38,852 nt of DNA from the NCBI GenBank assembly GCA_021372315.1, contig JAJFUT010000034.1, forward strand, positions 1 to 38,852, in the 5' to 3' direction. Below are positions 8,478 to 16,376 of this stretch, piece after piece. Under the pieces are notes generated by a model. That model had not been told where the DNA came from and ran no database searches. It saw only the letters and a program-made list of their open reading frames with translations. Position 1 is the stretch's first letter, and every line of letters begins with the position of its first letter. The translations under genes and the position numbers were made by a program. Origin of the DNA: Methanobacteriota archaeon. Its GTDB lineage: Archaea; Thermoplasmatota; Thermoplasmata; Methanomassiliicoccales; UBA472.

Positions 8478-8485
8478 ATTTAAAT
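8478..8485 (+). promoter_or_regulatory. TATA box of the DHH phosphoesterase gene
   Basis: ATTTAAAT within an A/T-rich stretch (8461-8490) predicts transcription from about 8508, leaving a 30-nt leader that contains the SD GAGG. Confidence 0.5.
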
Positions 8486-8537
8486 GCAATAGATTCAAAT
8501 AGTCCAGAAGTAAGTTATTACTACCCGAGGATTATCA

Positions 8538-9512
8538 TTGGATTCCTTATCCAGAGATGATCGGGACAAACATCTCATAACCCGCGGCAATGTCGACGGG
8601 ATAGCTTCTGCTGCCATCTTTTTGAGCCAACACCCCTTGTCGAGGATCTCGTTCATTACCTCCCCAAGGGCCGCCGCGAATGCGCTGGGCAAGGACAGGA
8701 TGTCCAAAGAGGTCTATCTCGTGGACGTGGCGCTGACAGATGATGTCGCCGAGTCGGTGAGGGCGAGGAAAGGGTCTCAGACGATATTCGCCGTCGACCA
8801 TCATCCGTCATCGGTGCTCGAGGAGCTGGACGGCATAAAGATCGTCGAGGAGGGAAGGAGCGCCGCCGGAGTTCTCCATAAATATCTGAAGGCCAGCCCT
8901 AATCTGAAGAAGCTTGTGGCGATCGCCGACCAGCTCGAATATTGCGATACGGACGTGCTGCACGACGTCCTGAAGAGGCATGGCCAGCAGAAGGTCAACG
9001 ACGAGGCAATGGTGCTCGATTTCTCATGGCGCCTGAACATAGATGACGATGAGTTCAGGACCATTGCCAGCCAGCACCTGTCCGAGGGGGCGTGGCCATC
9101 GCAGATATGCGCCATAAAACGCAGGTATCTTCAGGTCGTCAATGAGAACCGGTGGCCAAAGGCCATATCCAGGGTCAAAGCTGGATTACAGGTCCGCGAC
9201 AAGGTGGGCATCTTCCAGTGCAACGAGAAGAACCGTTCGTTGTACGGTTTCGGAACGAGGGCCCTCGTCGAGGTGGCCCATCGCTGGGGATGCTCCTACG
9301 CGCTGATGCTGAACGACCGGAAGGAGAACTGCTCGGTCTCGATAAGAGGGATGGACCCGAGAGGTATGGACGTCGGACAGTTCGTCGAGGATTTCGTCAC
9401 AAGGCATGGAATGGACGGCGGCGGCCATCCGACCAGCGCTGGCGCGAGGATACCGTTGCCGGTCGAGACCAGGTTCGTCGACGAGTTCGTATCCGCCTCG
9501 GTCACTCGGTGA
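8538..9512 (+). CDS. DHH/DHHA1-family phosphoesterase (RecJ/NrnA-like)
   Basis: A 324-aa protein. Motif I is ITRGNVDGIASAA (residues 14-26), motif II LVDVALTDD (D63), motif III the signature AVDHHPSS (D87-H88-H89), and the DHHA1 C-terminus has GMDGGGHPTSAGARIP (GGGH at about 294-297). The family hydrolyses phosphodiester bonds in oligonucleotides or cyclic dinucleotides with Mn2+ in the cytosol. Motif I carries Arg where the metal-binding His is usual (commonly HG/HS-x-x-DG), so the metal site may be altered. The start is TTG 8538: SD GAGG lies 7 nt before it and no ATG precedes motif I. The 3' end overlaps the convergent permease gene by 11 bp. Confidence 0.82.
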   Translation: MDSLSRDDRDKHLITRGNVDGIASAAIFLSQHPLSRISFITSPRAAANALGKDRMSKEVYLVDVALTDDVAESVRARKGSQTIFAVDHHPSSVLEELDGIKIVEEGRSAAGVLHKYLKASPNLKKLVAIADQLEYCDTDVLHDVLKRHGQQKVNDEAMVLDFSWRLNIDDDEFRTIASQHLSEGAWPSQICAIKRRYLQVVNENRWPKAISRVKAGLQVRDKVGIFQCNEKNRSLYGFGTRALVEVAHRWGCSYALMLNDRKENCSVSIRGMDPRGMDVGQFVEDFVTRHGMDGGGHPTSAGARIPLPVETRFVDEFVSASVTR

Positions 9513-11763
9513 TGTTGACCAGCTCTATTTCGTCCGCTTCGCGCTCCTCGAACTTCGCGACGCGCTTGTAGATCAGGACCGGACATTTGGAGTTCTTGAT
9601 GATGCGGTCCTGAACGTAACCGAAATCGCTCCTATGAACTCTCTGGACGGCGCTCGACCCCATCACGAGCAGGTCGTATTCGATCGATTCGCTCACGATC
9701 CCGCCCAGGACCGTCTCGGGCCTGATCTCCTTGACGACGACTGGAACCCCGACCTTGCGCAGTATTTCGGTCAGGCGGCGGGAGTATTGTCTCGCCATAT
9801 CGATGTACTTCTCTTCCGCAATGACATTGAGTATCGTCACCCTCGAGCTGTTGCGCTGAGCGATCAACGCCGCGATCTCGGTCGCCCTGCTGACATGCCA
9901 AAGTCCGCCGGATAGGATCAGTATCCTATTGGGCTTGAAGCGGCCTTCGGCCTTGAACAGCAGGACGTCGCAGGGGGTCAGCCTCAGCAGAAGGTCCATC
10001 TTCTTTCCGAGCACGCGCTTCTGCGTCCTAGTGAAGCCCTTCCAGCCGACCACTATGGTATTGACCTCCTCCTCCTTCGCCGTGTCTATGAGGGCAGTGA
10101 CCACATCGTGTGAGACAGTGACCAACGCTCGGGCGAACACGCCGTTCATCTGGGCGTGCCTCGTCAGTTTCTCCAGCATCTTCTTCCTCTCGTCGACCAA
10201 CTTGCGATCGACCTCGTTGATCGGGACGGTCGACGGGACCTCGACCACGCTGACCAGTAACAGCTCGCCGTTATGTTCGGACGCGACCAGGCAACCGATG
10301 TCGATCAGCGACTCGCTCTCCTCGTCCTCTATCGGGACCATGACACGGAACTTCTCCAGTTCCTCGGTCGTGAGAGGCGTTCTTTCCGGCAGCGGGACCT
10401 TCTCGATCTCCTTCTTACCCTTGGTGAAGTAGTGTATTATCAGACCGACGTTGATGACGAAGATGGCAAGATACCAGGCGAACGGCTCGTAGTCGAAGAG
10501 CGTGACGACCAGGATGAGCTTCATCGCGATGGCGATCAGCGGGATGACCGGGAACCAAGGCGTCATGTAAGCCCTCTTGACGTCCGGCCTCTTCTTCCGA
10601 AGGGTGATGGCCGCGATATTGACCAATGTGAACAGAAGGAGGATGAGTATGTCCGCGACGGCGGCGACCTGGTCCATCGGGAGGGTGATGCACATCAAGA
10701 TGATGATGGCGCCAGAGACGAGAAGCGCCGTGGCCGGTGTCTGGTTCTTCTTGTGCAGCTTGCCGAACATTGCCGGCAGGTTGCCATCCCTTCCCATGGC
10801 GAAAGAGACCCGGGATACCGAGAATATGATCGAGTTGACGGCCGCGATCGAACCGACTATGATTCCGAACGCGATGAGGTCCCCGCCGAAATATGGGATG
10901 ATGCTCTCGGCGGACTCGGCGATCGCAAGGTCCTTCCAGCCGGCGATGTTCTCCCATCCAGACACTCCTATGGCCGTGATTGCGACTGCGACGAATAGGA
11001 ACGTGCTGATCCCGATGCATAGGAACATCGCCTTCGGGACCGTCTTCTCCGGGTCCTTGGCCTCTTCTCCGGTCTGAGCCACCACCTCGTACCCTTCGAA
11101 GACCATGAACGTGAAGGCCATGGAAGTCAGGATGCTCATGGTGCCATTGGGCATGAGGTTGGAGAAATTGTCACCCGAGTTCGGGTCGAGCAGCATCTTA
11201 TAGGCCGCTAGGATCACGAACGACGAGATCACGGCGATCAGGATGAAGGACACGACGATCCCCGAACGTCCAGCACTTTTGACCCCCCTGAAGTTCATGA
11301 AGATGAAGATGATGGCCACGAGGACGGAGAACACGATCCTGATCGAGTTGTCCGACATGCCCATGTCGATGTCGAAGGCGTCGATCATCCACAGCATACC
11401 TGCGCCGAAACCGAGAGCGTAGACGCTGCAGGCGATGCAATGGCCGACCCATGACATCCATCCTCCGAGGAAACCGAACGGGGGGAACAACCCTTCCTTG
11501 ATCCAAAGGTATCCCCCTCCCGTCTCTGGGAAGGCCGACGATAGCTCGGCATAAGAGAAGGCCGTGCACAGTGTGACGAAGAAGTTCAGGATGAAGGCGA
11601 GGATGATGCCGGGCCCTGCGATCGCCGTCCCTGTGCCTATCAGGATGAAGATGGTGGAGCCGATGTTAGGCCCTATGCCTATCATCAGGACCTCGAGCAG
11701 GCCCAGGTCCCTTCTCAGGGTGACCTCTACCTCGCTCTTCTTCTCCTCCACGTTCTCGGCCAT
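9502..11763 (-). CDS. APC-family amino-acid permease fused to two universal stress protein domains
   Basis: A 753-aa protein. Residues 20 to about 450 form a 12-helix APC superfamily transporter, with the helix-1 break MIGIGPNIGSTIFILIGTG, FPETGGGYLW and FEGYEVVAQTGEEAKDPEKTVPKA typical of the amino-acid/cation permease group. Two cytosolic USP-like alpha/beta domains follow (about 475-610 and 612-735). The second ends with LLVMGSSAVQRVHRSDFG...CPVLIYK, the usual USP nucleotide-loop and strand-5 ending. The first (VVGWKGFTRTQKRVLGKKMD) is more diverged. The fusion suggests uptake gated by nucleotide binding or stress. The substrate is not determined. A TATA box at 11789-11796 lies 29 nt upstream, so the mRNA is probably leaderless. 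Confidence 0.9.
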   Translation of the reverse strand: MAENVEEKKSEVEVTLRRDLGLLEVLMIGIGPNIGSTIFILIGTGTAIAGPGIILAFILNFFVTLCTAFSYAELSSAFPETGGGYLWIKEGLFPPFGFLGGWMSWVGHCIACSVYALGFGAGMLWMIDAFDIDMGMSDNSIRIVFSVLVAIIFIFMNFRGVKSAGRSGIVVSFILIAVISSFVILAAYKMLLDPNSGDNFSNLMPNGTMSILTSMAFTFMVFEGYEVVAQTGEEAKDPEKTVPKAMFLCIGISTFLFVAVAITAIGVSGWENIAGWKDLAIAESAESIIPYFGGDLIAFGIIVGSIAAVNSIIFSVSRVSFAMGRDGNLPAMFGKLHKKNQTPATALLVSGAIIILMCITLPMDQVAAVADILILLLFTLVNIAAITLRKKRPDVKRAYMTPWFPVIPLIAIAMKLILVVTLFDYEPFAWYLAIFVINVGLIIHYFTKGKKEIEKVPLPERTPLTTEELEKFRVMVPIEDEESESLIDIGCLVASEHNGELLLVSVVEVPSTVPINEVDRKLVDERKKMLEKLTRHAQMNGVFARALVTVSHDVVTALIDTAKEEEVNTIVVGWKGFTRTQKRVLGKKMDLLLRLTPCDVLLFKAEGRFKPNRILILSGGLWHVSRATEIAALIAQRNSSRVTILNVIAEEKYIDMARQYSRRLTEILRKVGVPVVVKEIRPETVLGGIVSESIEYDLLVMGSSAVQRVHRSDFGYVQDRIIKNSKCPVLIYKRVAKFEEREADEIELVNITE

Positions 11764-11788
11764 ATTAGGTGAGCCCTTATTGGATGCA

Positions 11789-11796
11789 TTTTAATA
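11789..11796 (-). promoter_or_regulatory. TATA box of the permease-USP gene
   Basis: The reverse strand reads TATTAAAA, centred about 29 nt before ATG 11763. A second TATA-like GATATATG lies about 20 nt further upstream. Confidence 0.5.
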
Positions 11797-11850
11797 ATGC
11801 TTTGTAGGCATATATCTTTTAACGTACCTACCCAGATGACCAGGGACGCG

Positions 11851-12990
11851 TCATAGCCTCATCAGCCGGACCGTCGCACCGAAGGCTGTACCGAGCGCAT
11901 CCAGCCGAACCTCGATCTCCTTCCGCCAGTTCTCGTCCCCGACGATTACGAAATCGCGCCCGTGGCCCACCTCGATCAGCGCCTCGTCATACGTGTCGAA
12001 CCTGTGCTCGACCTGGAGGCCGAGGTCCGCGCCTACCTTCCTTGCCCGAGAGCCTATGAGACCGACCGCTGCCTGCGGCATCATGTGCCGGATGGTCTTG
12101 ATGGTCTCGCCGCTCAGGTCCGATGTGGGGTAGAAGTATAGGCGCCCCATGGCGCCCCTGTGCTGTCCGAACTTCTGGTTCAGCTCGAAGATGTTCCTTG
12201 GGTAAGGGTCCGTCGGGACCTTGTTGTGCCTGCTCATGGTTCGGTTGAGGTCGAACATCATCGGTTCGGTCAGGCCTATGTTCCTTGCCCTCTGCCCGTC
12301 GGAGAAGAACCCGTCCGGGTCGCCAGAGTAGATGATCCTTCCCTTGTTCATCACCCTGATCTCGTCGGCCCAGGAATATGCGGTCTCGACATCGTGCGTC
12401 GACATGATGACGGTGAGGCCTTTCTGGTTCAGCTCGTCGGCCAGCTCGAGGAGCTCGTGGACCATCCTGGAGTCCAGCCCGGCGGTGGGCTCGTCCATGA
12501 TCAGCACCTCGGGGTGCATGGCAATGGCACCCGCCAGAGATACCCTCTTCTTCTGGCCGAACGAGAGCTGCTGGGTGGGCTTTTCCCGCAGGCCGAACAT
12601 GTCCACCTGGTCCAGCGCTTCACAGACGCGCTCCTCGACCTCCTTCATCGGGAGGCCCATGTTCATAGGCCCGAAGGCGACGTCCTCCTCGATGGTCGAT
12701 GAGAATATCTGGTCATCGGGGTTCTGCATGACGAGGGAGACCTTCGACCGAAGTTCTTCGAGGTCCTTCTTCCCGTATCCGACAGGTTCGCCGTTGAAAA
12801 GGACCTTCCCCGAGCGTGGCTTGAGTATCCCGTTGAAATGAAGGAACAGCGTGGACTTGCCAGCACCGTTCGGTCCGAGCAGGACTATCTTCTTTCCCCG
12901 CGGGACCTCGACGCTGACGTCCTCGAGCGCGGATGTACGATTGGGATAGACGAAGCATAGGTTCTCGGTCTTGATCACAGGTTCGTCCAT
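11851..12990 (-). CDS. cbiO: Cobalt/nickel ECF transporter ATPase CbiO with C-terminal extension
   Basis: A 379-aa protein. Residues 1 to about 275 are an ABC ATPase of the CbiO type: Walker A GPNGAGKST (39-47), Q-loop VMQNPDDQIF, signature LSFGQ (142-146), Walker B VLIMDEPTAGLD (162-173) and the H-loop His199. It would power metal uptake with CbiQ and CbiMN at the cytosolic membrane face. Beyond the usual length of about 280 residues there is an extension of about 100 residues (VGLIGSRARKVGADLGLQV...GRDFVIVGDENWRKEIEVRL). It looks like an alpha/beta domain and I do not recognise it. The start ATG 12990 has SD GGTGA 5 nt upstream and lies 4 nt after the cbiQ stop. It is the last gene of fur-cbiMN-cbiQ-cbiO. 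Confidence 0.93.
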   Translation of the reverse strand: MDEPVIKTENLCFVYPNRTSALEDVSVEVPRGKKIVLLGPNGAGKSTLFLHFNGILKPRSGKVLFNGEPVGYGKKDLEELRSKVSLVMQNPDDQIFSSTIEEDVAFGPMNMGLPMKEVEERVCEALDQVDMFGLREKPTQQLSFGQKKRVSLAGAIAMHPEVLIMDEPTAGLDSRMVHELLELADELNQKGLTVIMSTHDVETAYSWADEIRVMNKGRIIYSGDPDGFFSDGQRARNIGLTEPMMFDLNRTMSRHNKVPTDPYPRNIFELNQKFGQHRGAMGRLYFYPTSDLSGETIKTIRHMMPQAAVGLIGSRARKVGADLGLQVEHRFDTYDEALIEVGHGRDFVIVGDENWRKEIEVRLDALGTAFGATVRLMRL

Positions 12991-12994
12991 GTTT

Positions 12995-13783
12995 TCACCA
13001 GGTTAGCTTCCATGACGTTTCCAGCAAGATGTTTCCGATGTATATCAGCGCTGCCAGCCCGACCGGCCCTGCGACCCAGGGCCACGTCAGTCTGCGAGGA
13101 GGACGGAACACAGGGAAATCCCCCTTGTAGTTGCGGCAGTTCAGCGCCACCTGGGACCTCTCGGCCATGTCTAGCGAACGGGAGAACAGCCCGACTGCCA
13201 CGCGAGATGTCGTCCTTATGCTCGTCCGCAGCCCTCTGAACCCGAGCCTGCATGACGCCGCGACGGTCATCGTCTCCAGCTGCTCGAGCAGGAGGAACGA
13301 GTACCTGTATGTCAGGACCGTGAGCTCCAATATCTCCTTCGGCACGTGAAGCTGTCTCAATGCCATGGCAAAATGAGGGACCGGGGTGGACGTGATGAAT
13401 GCCAGCATGACGGATATGCCGGCAAGGGCTCGGAGCATCACGAGCGTGGCGAGATCGAGCCCGTCCCTCTCAATGGAAAGTCTCAGCCCCAACAGGTCGA
13501 AGCTCGCGACCTCTCCCCCGCCCCTGGTGAGGAACGCGATGACGAGGCATCCGATCAAGATGATCGCCAGGCTGTTCAGGATGACCAGCGAGATTATCCG
13601 GGGGAACCTGAGCCCAGTGGAGTACGATAACAGGCCCAGTCCGATGCCCATCGTGATCAGCGGAACGATGAAAGAGTCGGTCGTCAGCGCCACTATCAGT
13701 AGGGAGACCGCTATCAGGAACTTGCCGAGCGGAGGCCATTGCCTGAGCCTCGACTGGTATGCGAGTTCATCTATCCCTATCAT
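12995..13783 (-). CDS. cbiQ: Cobalt/nickel ECF transporter transmembrane protein CbiQ
   Basis: A 262-aa membrane protein of the EcfT/CbiQ family. It has an N-terminal hydrophobic pair (FLIAVSLLIVALTTDSFIVPL), further helices, and a cytosolic coupling region with the paired short Arg-containing motifs that contact the ATPase (AASCRLGFRG and FSRSLDMAERSQVALNCRNYKG). It links CbiO to the substrate-capturing CbiMN. The start is ATG 13783, overlapping the cbiMN stop in ATGA with SD GAGATG before it. An upstream extension of the frame lies inside cbiMN and is not real. Confidence 0.92.
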   Translation of the reverse strand: MIGIDELAYQSRLRQWPPLGKFLIAVSLLIVALTTDSFIVPLITMGIGLGLLSYSTGLRFPRIISLVILNSLAIILIGCLVIAFLTRGGGEVASFDLLGLRLSIERDGLDLATLVMLRALAGISVMLAFITSTPVPHFAMALRQLHVPKEILELTVLTYRYSFLLLEQLETMTVAASCRLGFRGLRTSIRTTSRVAVGLFSRSLDMAERSQVALNCRNYKGDFPVFRPPRRLTWPWVAGPVGLAALIYIGNILLETSWKLTW

Positions 13784-14745
13784 TTTTTCATCTCTGGCTT
13801 CTTGGACCTTCCGAATTTTTTCCGCGCGACGAAGAGCACGACCCCTATGATGACCAGACCGATCACCGTCTGCAGGAGGAACAGCCAGGGCTCCGCGCTC
13901 TCGGAGGGTGTGAATAGGCTGTCGAACCAAGGCTCGTAATCACCTACGATCGAACTTATCGCATCGCCGCCTTGATCGTCGGTCCCGTCCAGCTCCTGTC
14001 CGGCGTACATCAGCATCGGTATCAGAGCGATGCATAGGGCGATGACCGCCCCGACGGCGACCCTCGACATCCATGGGACCTTCCTCTCCTTGTCGAACAT
14101 AAGCTCTGGCCTGGTGAGCTCTGGTCTCGAATGCGAAAGGAAGTCGAAGAACATCACTATGAGCACGGCCTCGAGCAGTGCCAATGGTATCTGGGTTATC
14201 GCGAAGATGCCGAGGAACGTCGAGAGCGATATCAGGACGCTGCCGTTAGACGGATATGCAAGGGCCAGCTGCAGGCTCGTCATGAGATAGGTGGCGAAAT
14301 CAGCGACGAAGGCCGTGGCCAATATCGTCGGTATGACATGCAACTTCGCCTTCATCATGACCTTGAAGACGCCGTAAGCGGCGAACGGCCCGACTATGCC
14401 CATGGAGAATATGTTGGCGCCGAGAGTGGTGATCCCGCCGTGAGCCAGCAGCAACGCCTGGAACATAAGGACGATCGAGGCCAAGATGGACGTGATCCAT
14501 GGGCCTGATAGAATGGTCGACAGCCCCGTCCCGGTGGGATGGGACGAAGAACCGGTGACGGAAGGGAGCTTGAGGGACGACAGTACGAATATGAACGCCC
14601 CGGAGATCGCGACGGACAATTTCTTCTCTGGACTCTCTATGAACATCTTCCTCAGTTTCATCGCACCTATGACGAGGAAGGGGATGCAGGCGACGAACCA
14701 GAACGCGCACCAATAGATGCTCAGAAATCCTTCCGTTATATGCAT
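13780..14745 (-). CDS. cbiM: Cobalt/nickel ECF transporter substrate-binding protein CbiM fused to CbiN
   Basis: A 321-aa fusion. Residues 1 to about 215 are CbiM. It starts MHITEGFLS, so the His2 that binds the metal near the N-terminus is present, and it has SLKLPSVTGSSSHPTGTG with the other conserved His. Residues about 230-321 are CbiN-like: a membrane helix, an extracellular loop (DGTDDQGGDAISSIVGDYEPWFDSLF) and a second helix. CbiM and CbiN are often separate genes; here one polypeptide carries both, as in some archaeal and NikMN systems. Whether Co2+ or Ni2+ is carried cannot be decided from sequence. The start is ATG 14745, overlapping the fur stop by one base (TGATG); the TTG just before it is ignored. 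Confidence 0.93.
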   Translation of the reverse strand: MHITEGFLSIYWCAFWFVACIPFLVIGAMKLRKMFIESPEKKLSVAISGAFIFVLSSLKLPSVTGSSSHPTGTGLSTILSGPWITSILASIVLMFQALLLAHGGITTLGANIFSMGIVGPFAAYGVFKVMMKAKLHVIPTILATAFVADFATYLMTSLQLALAYPSNGSVLISLSTFLGIFAITQIPLALLEAVLIVMFFDFLSHSRPELTRPELMFDKERKVPWMSRVAVGAVIALCIALIPMLMYAGQELDGTDDQGGDAISSIVGDYEPWFDSLFTPSESAEPWLFLLQTVIGLVIIGVVLFVARKKFGRSKKPEMKK

Positions 14746-15122
14746 CAACGATCACAGTCCCTGCATACGCCGACCAATTGGAGCGAGTATCTGTCGACCT
14801 TCATCCTGACCTTGCGGGTGAGTTCGAGGACGTTCAGGTCGACTGGGACGCTCGATAGACGATGGCACACGGAACATTCGAACGTGGAGTTCGGGAACGG
14901 ATGCCTTGAGAATGTGGATATGCCGTTGCTGCTGCTCTCGGAGACGAGGCCTTCCTCGACGAGCTTGTTCAGATTGCGATAGACCGTGCCGAGGCTGATG
15001 TTCGGCATCTTTTTCCTTGCCAACCTGTAGACCTCTTCAGCTATCATCGGGTCGGCGCTCTCATAGACGATGTCGATGACGAGCTTCAGCTGCCGCGTCC
15101 AACGGGTGGCCTTGCCGTTCAT
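14745..15122 (-). CDS. fur: Fur-family metal-dependent repressor
   Basis: A 125-aa Fur-family protein. The N-terminal winged helix (to about residue 75) has the recognition region ISLGTVYRNLNKLVEEGLV. The dimerisation half keeps two CxxC pairs (C83-x2-C86 and C120-x2-C123) for structural Zn. The HHH cluster before the first CxxC, which supplies the sensory metal site in Fur, PerR and Zur, is missing: the stretch reads FSRHPFPNSTFEC. The gene is first in the cbi operon and overlaps cbiMN by one base, which points to control of Co/Ni uptake. A palindromic Fur box lies 6-22 nt upstream of its own start. The sensed metal could be Co, Ni, Zn or Fe. Confidence 0.9.
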   Translation of the reverse strand: MNGKATRWTRQLKLVIDIVYESADPMIAEEVYRLARKKMPNISLGTVYRNLNKLVEEGLVSESSSNGISTFSRHPFPNSTFECSVCHRLSSVPVDLNVLELTRKVRMKVDRYSLQLVGVCRDCDR

Positions 15123-15127
15123 TAATA

Positions 15128-15144
15128 GTAATGATTATCATTAC
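15128..15144. promoter_or_regulatory. Fur box operator of the fur-cbiMNQO operon
   Basis: GTAATGAT-T-ATCATTAC is a 17-bp perfect palindrome around one central base. The inner 15 bp equal the core of the classical E. coli Fur box (TAATGATAATCATTA). It sits between the TATA box and the fur ATG, where bound repressor would block the start site. Confidence 0.85.
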
Positions 15145-15145
15145 C

Positions 15146-15153
15146 GATATATC
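15146..15153 (-). promoter_or_regulatory. TATA box of the fur-cbiMNQO operon
   Basis: GATATATC, centred about 27 nt from ATG 15122, predicts a leaderless mRNA. It directly abuts the Fur box. Confidence 0.65.
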
Positions 15154-15246
15154 TATATTTCATGGATGGAAGCTGGATGCATCATGTCACGATTCTGAGC
15201 ATCCGCTCGTTGTTATGAGAATAAAAATATTAAAAATTAATAATTA

Positions 15247-15750
15247 TCACTTGAAGTTCTTCTTGATCATCACCCAGAGCGCGACGATCCCTATCTGGAT
15301 CGCGACGACGGACAGGACAAGGGCCACGATCGACACCCACATCTCCGTGCTGGCAGGTATGGTCTTGACGATCACGGGGCTCGCGGTCGTCGCCGAGACG
15401 GCGTTGCTCACCGCGCTCTCTCCGGCCGAGTTCACGGCCGTCACTAGATAATAGCTGCTCGCACCGAGCTCGAGGCCTCCGTCGTGGAACGCCGTCTGGT
15501 CCGCGCTTATGTTCGCGATCACGTCCATGTCATCCGACGAATCTCCGCGGTAGACGAGATAGTAGCTGATGTTCCCGCCGTCGTCGAGCGGCATCTTCCA
15601 TGCGAGATCGACATAATCCTCACCGACCACGCATTCTAGGTCGACAGGCGCGGACGGGACCGTGTCAGCCGCGACGACGATGGACGGGACGATGGTAAAG
15701 GCCAGTAAAATGATAGCTGCGAACGTGAAGAGCGTTCCTATGGTCTTCAT
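15247..15750 (-). CDS. Small membrane-anchored fibronectin type III protein
   Basis: A 167-aa protein. A signal peptide (MKTIGTLFTFAAIILLAFTIVPSIVVAA) is followed by one fibronectin type III domain (VPSAPVDLECVVGEDYVDLAWKMP... SYYLVTAVNSAGESAVSNAVSATT) and a C-terminal membrane helix (MWVSIVALVLSVVAIQIGIVALWVMI) ending in KKNFK. The FN3 domain therefore faces outward. No enzyme domain is present; it may bind other surface proteins or glycans. The start ATG 15750 is set by the signal peptide; the longer frame runs into the GNAT gene. A weak TATA (GATATTCC, reverse strand, about 15771-15778) would give a nearly leaderless mRNA. Confidence 0.8.
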   Translation of the reverse strand: MKTIGTLFTFAAIILLAFTIVPSIVVAADTVPSAPVDLECVVGEDYVDLAWKMPLDDGGNISYYLVYRGDSSDDMDVIANISADQTAFHDGGLELGASSYYLVTAVNSAGESAVSNAVSATTASPVIVKTIPASTEMWVSIVALVLSVVAIQIGIVALWVMIKKNFK

Positions 15751-15776
15751 GCACGGTGTGAGCGTGAACCGGAATA

Positions 15777-16250
15777 TCAATCCTTCTGATCCTCCTGCTC
15801 TTTTATGATCTCTGTGGCGCTCTTCCGCAGGAGGAAGTTGTTGCCGCTGCGGCATATCGTTCGGTAACCGAGCGATGTGTAGAACTCTATCGCCTTTCCA
15901 TTGCTGTCCTGGACATAGAGCTCGACCCCTTCCGTCCCCTCCTCCAGCACCGTGGCTTCGATCTCCCTCATCATGGTCCGGCCCAGACCCCTGCCCTGCT
16001 TGTCCTTCCTGACCTGGATGGACGTGATGAAGTGATAGCTGTCGAGGACCTCGAGGCTATAATAGCCAATAGGGTCGCCGTCCTCCTCCAATACCATCGT
16101 GGTCGTGGCGCCGTCGCACAACCAATCGAGCAGGGGCTCATCGGTCCACTCTATCCCCCACGATTCCTTCACGATAGCTGCCATGTTCTCCCTGCTCATG
16201 ATGACCAGATCGGGGATGTCCCCCCTGAGAAGTGGCCTGAGGCGCAGCAT
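15777..16250 (-). CDS. GNAT-family N-acetyltransferase
   Basis: A 157-aa protein with the GNAT fold. Motif A is ITSIQVRKDKQGRGLGRTMMREIE (acetyl-CoA pyrophosphate loop QGRGLG), and motif B is LYVQDSNGKAIEFYTSLGYRTI. It begins LRLRPLLRGDIPDL, the usual beta1 start of this family. It transfers an acetyl group from acetyl-CoA to an unknown amine, possibly a protein N-terminus as in RimI. The start ATG 16250 is preferred over TTG 16268 because the TATA box (TTATATTC, 16273-16280) lies 26-27 nt upstream of 16250, giving a leaderless mRNA. Confidence 0.85.
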   Translation of the reverse strand: MLRLRPLLRGDIPDLVIMSRENMAAIVKESWGIEWTDEPLLDWLCDGATTTMVLEEDGDPIGYYSLEVLDSYHFITSIQVRKDKQGRGLGRTMMREIEATVLEEGTEGVELYVQDSNGKAIEFYTSLGYRTICRSGNNFLLRKSATEIIKEQEDQKD

Positions 16251-16272
16251 AGCCCGAGTGAGCGGCAAGACG

Positions 16273-16280
16273 GAATATAA
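16273..16280 (-). promoter_or_regulatory. TATA box of the GNAT gene
   Basis: The reverse strand reads TTATATTC, centred 26-27 nt from ATG 16250. Confidence 0.6.
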
Positions 16281-16332
16281 TGTTTCTGTGACGGGACATA
16301 GTACGTCTGACCGCTGGGATTCCTCACAATGA

Positions 16333-16340
16333 TTTATATA
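16333..16340 (+). promoter_or_regulatory. TATA box of the IscA-like gene
   Basis: TTTATATA is a consensus archaeal TATA box. The predicted start site is near 16363, followed by SD AGGTGA (16365-16370) 6 nt before the ATG at 16377. Confidence 0.75.
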
Positions 16341-16376
16341 CCGGTTGTTATTTTGAAACCCTCAAGGTGAACTTAA

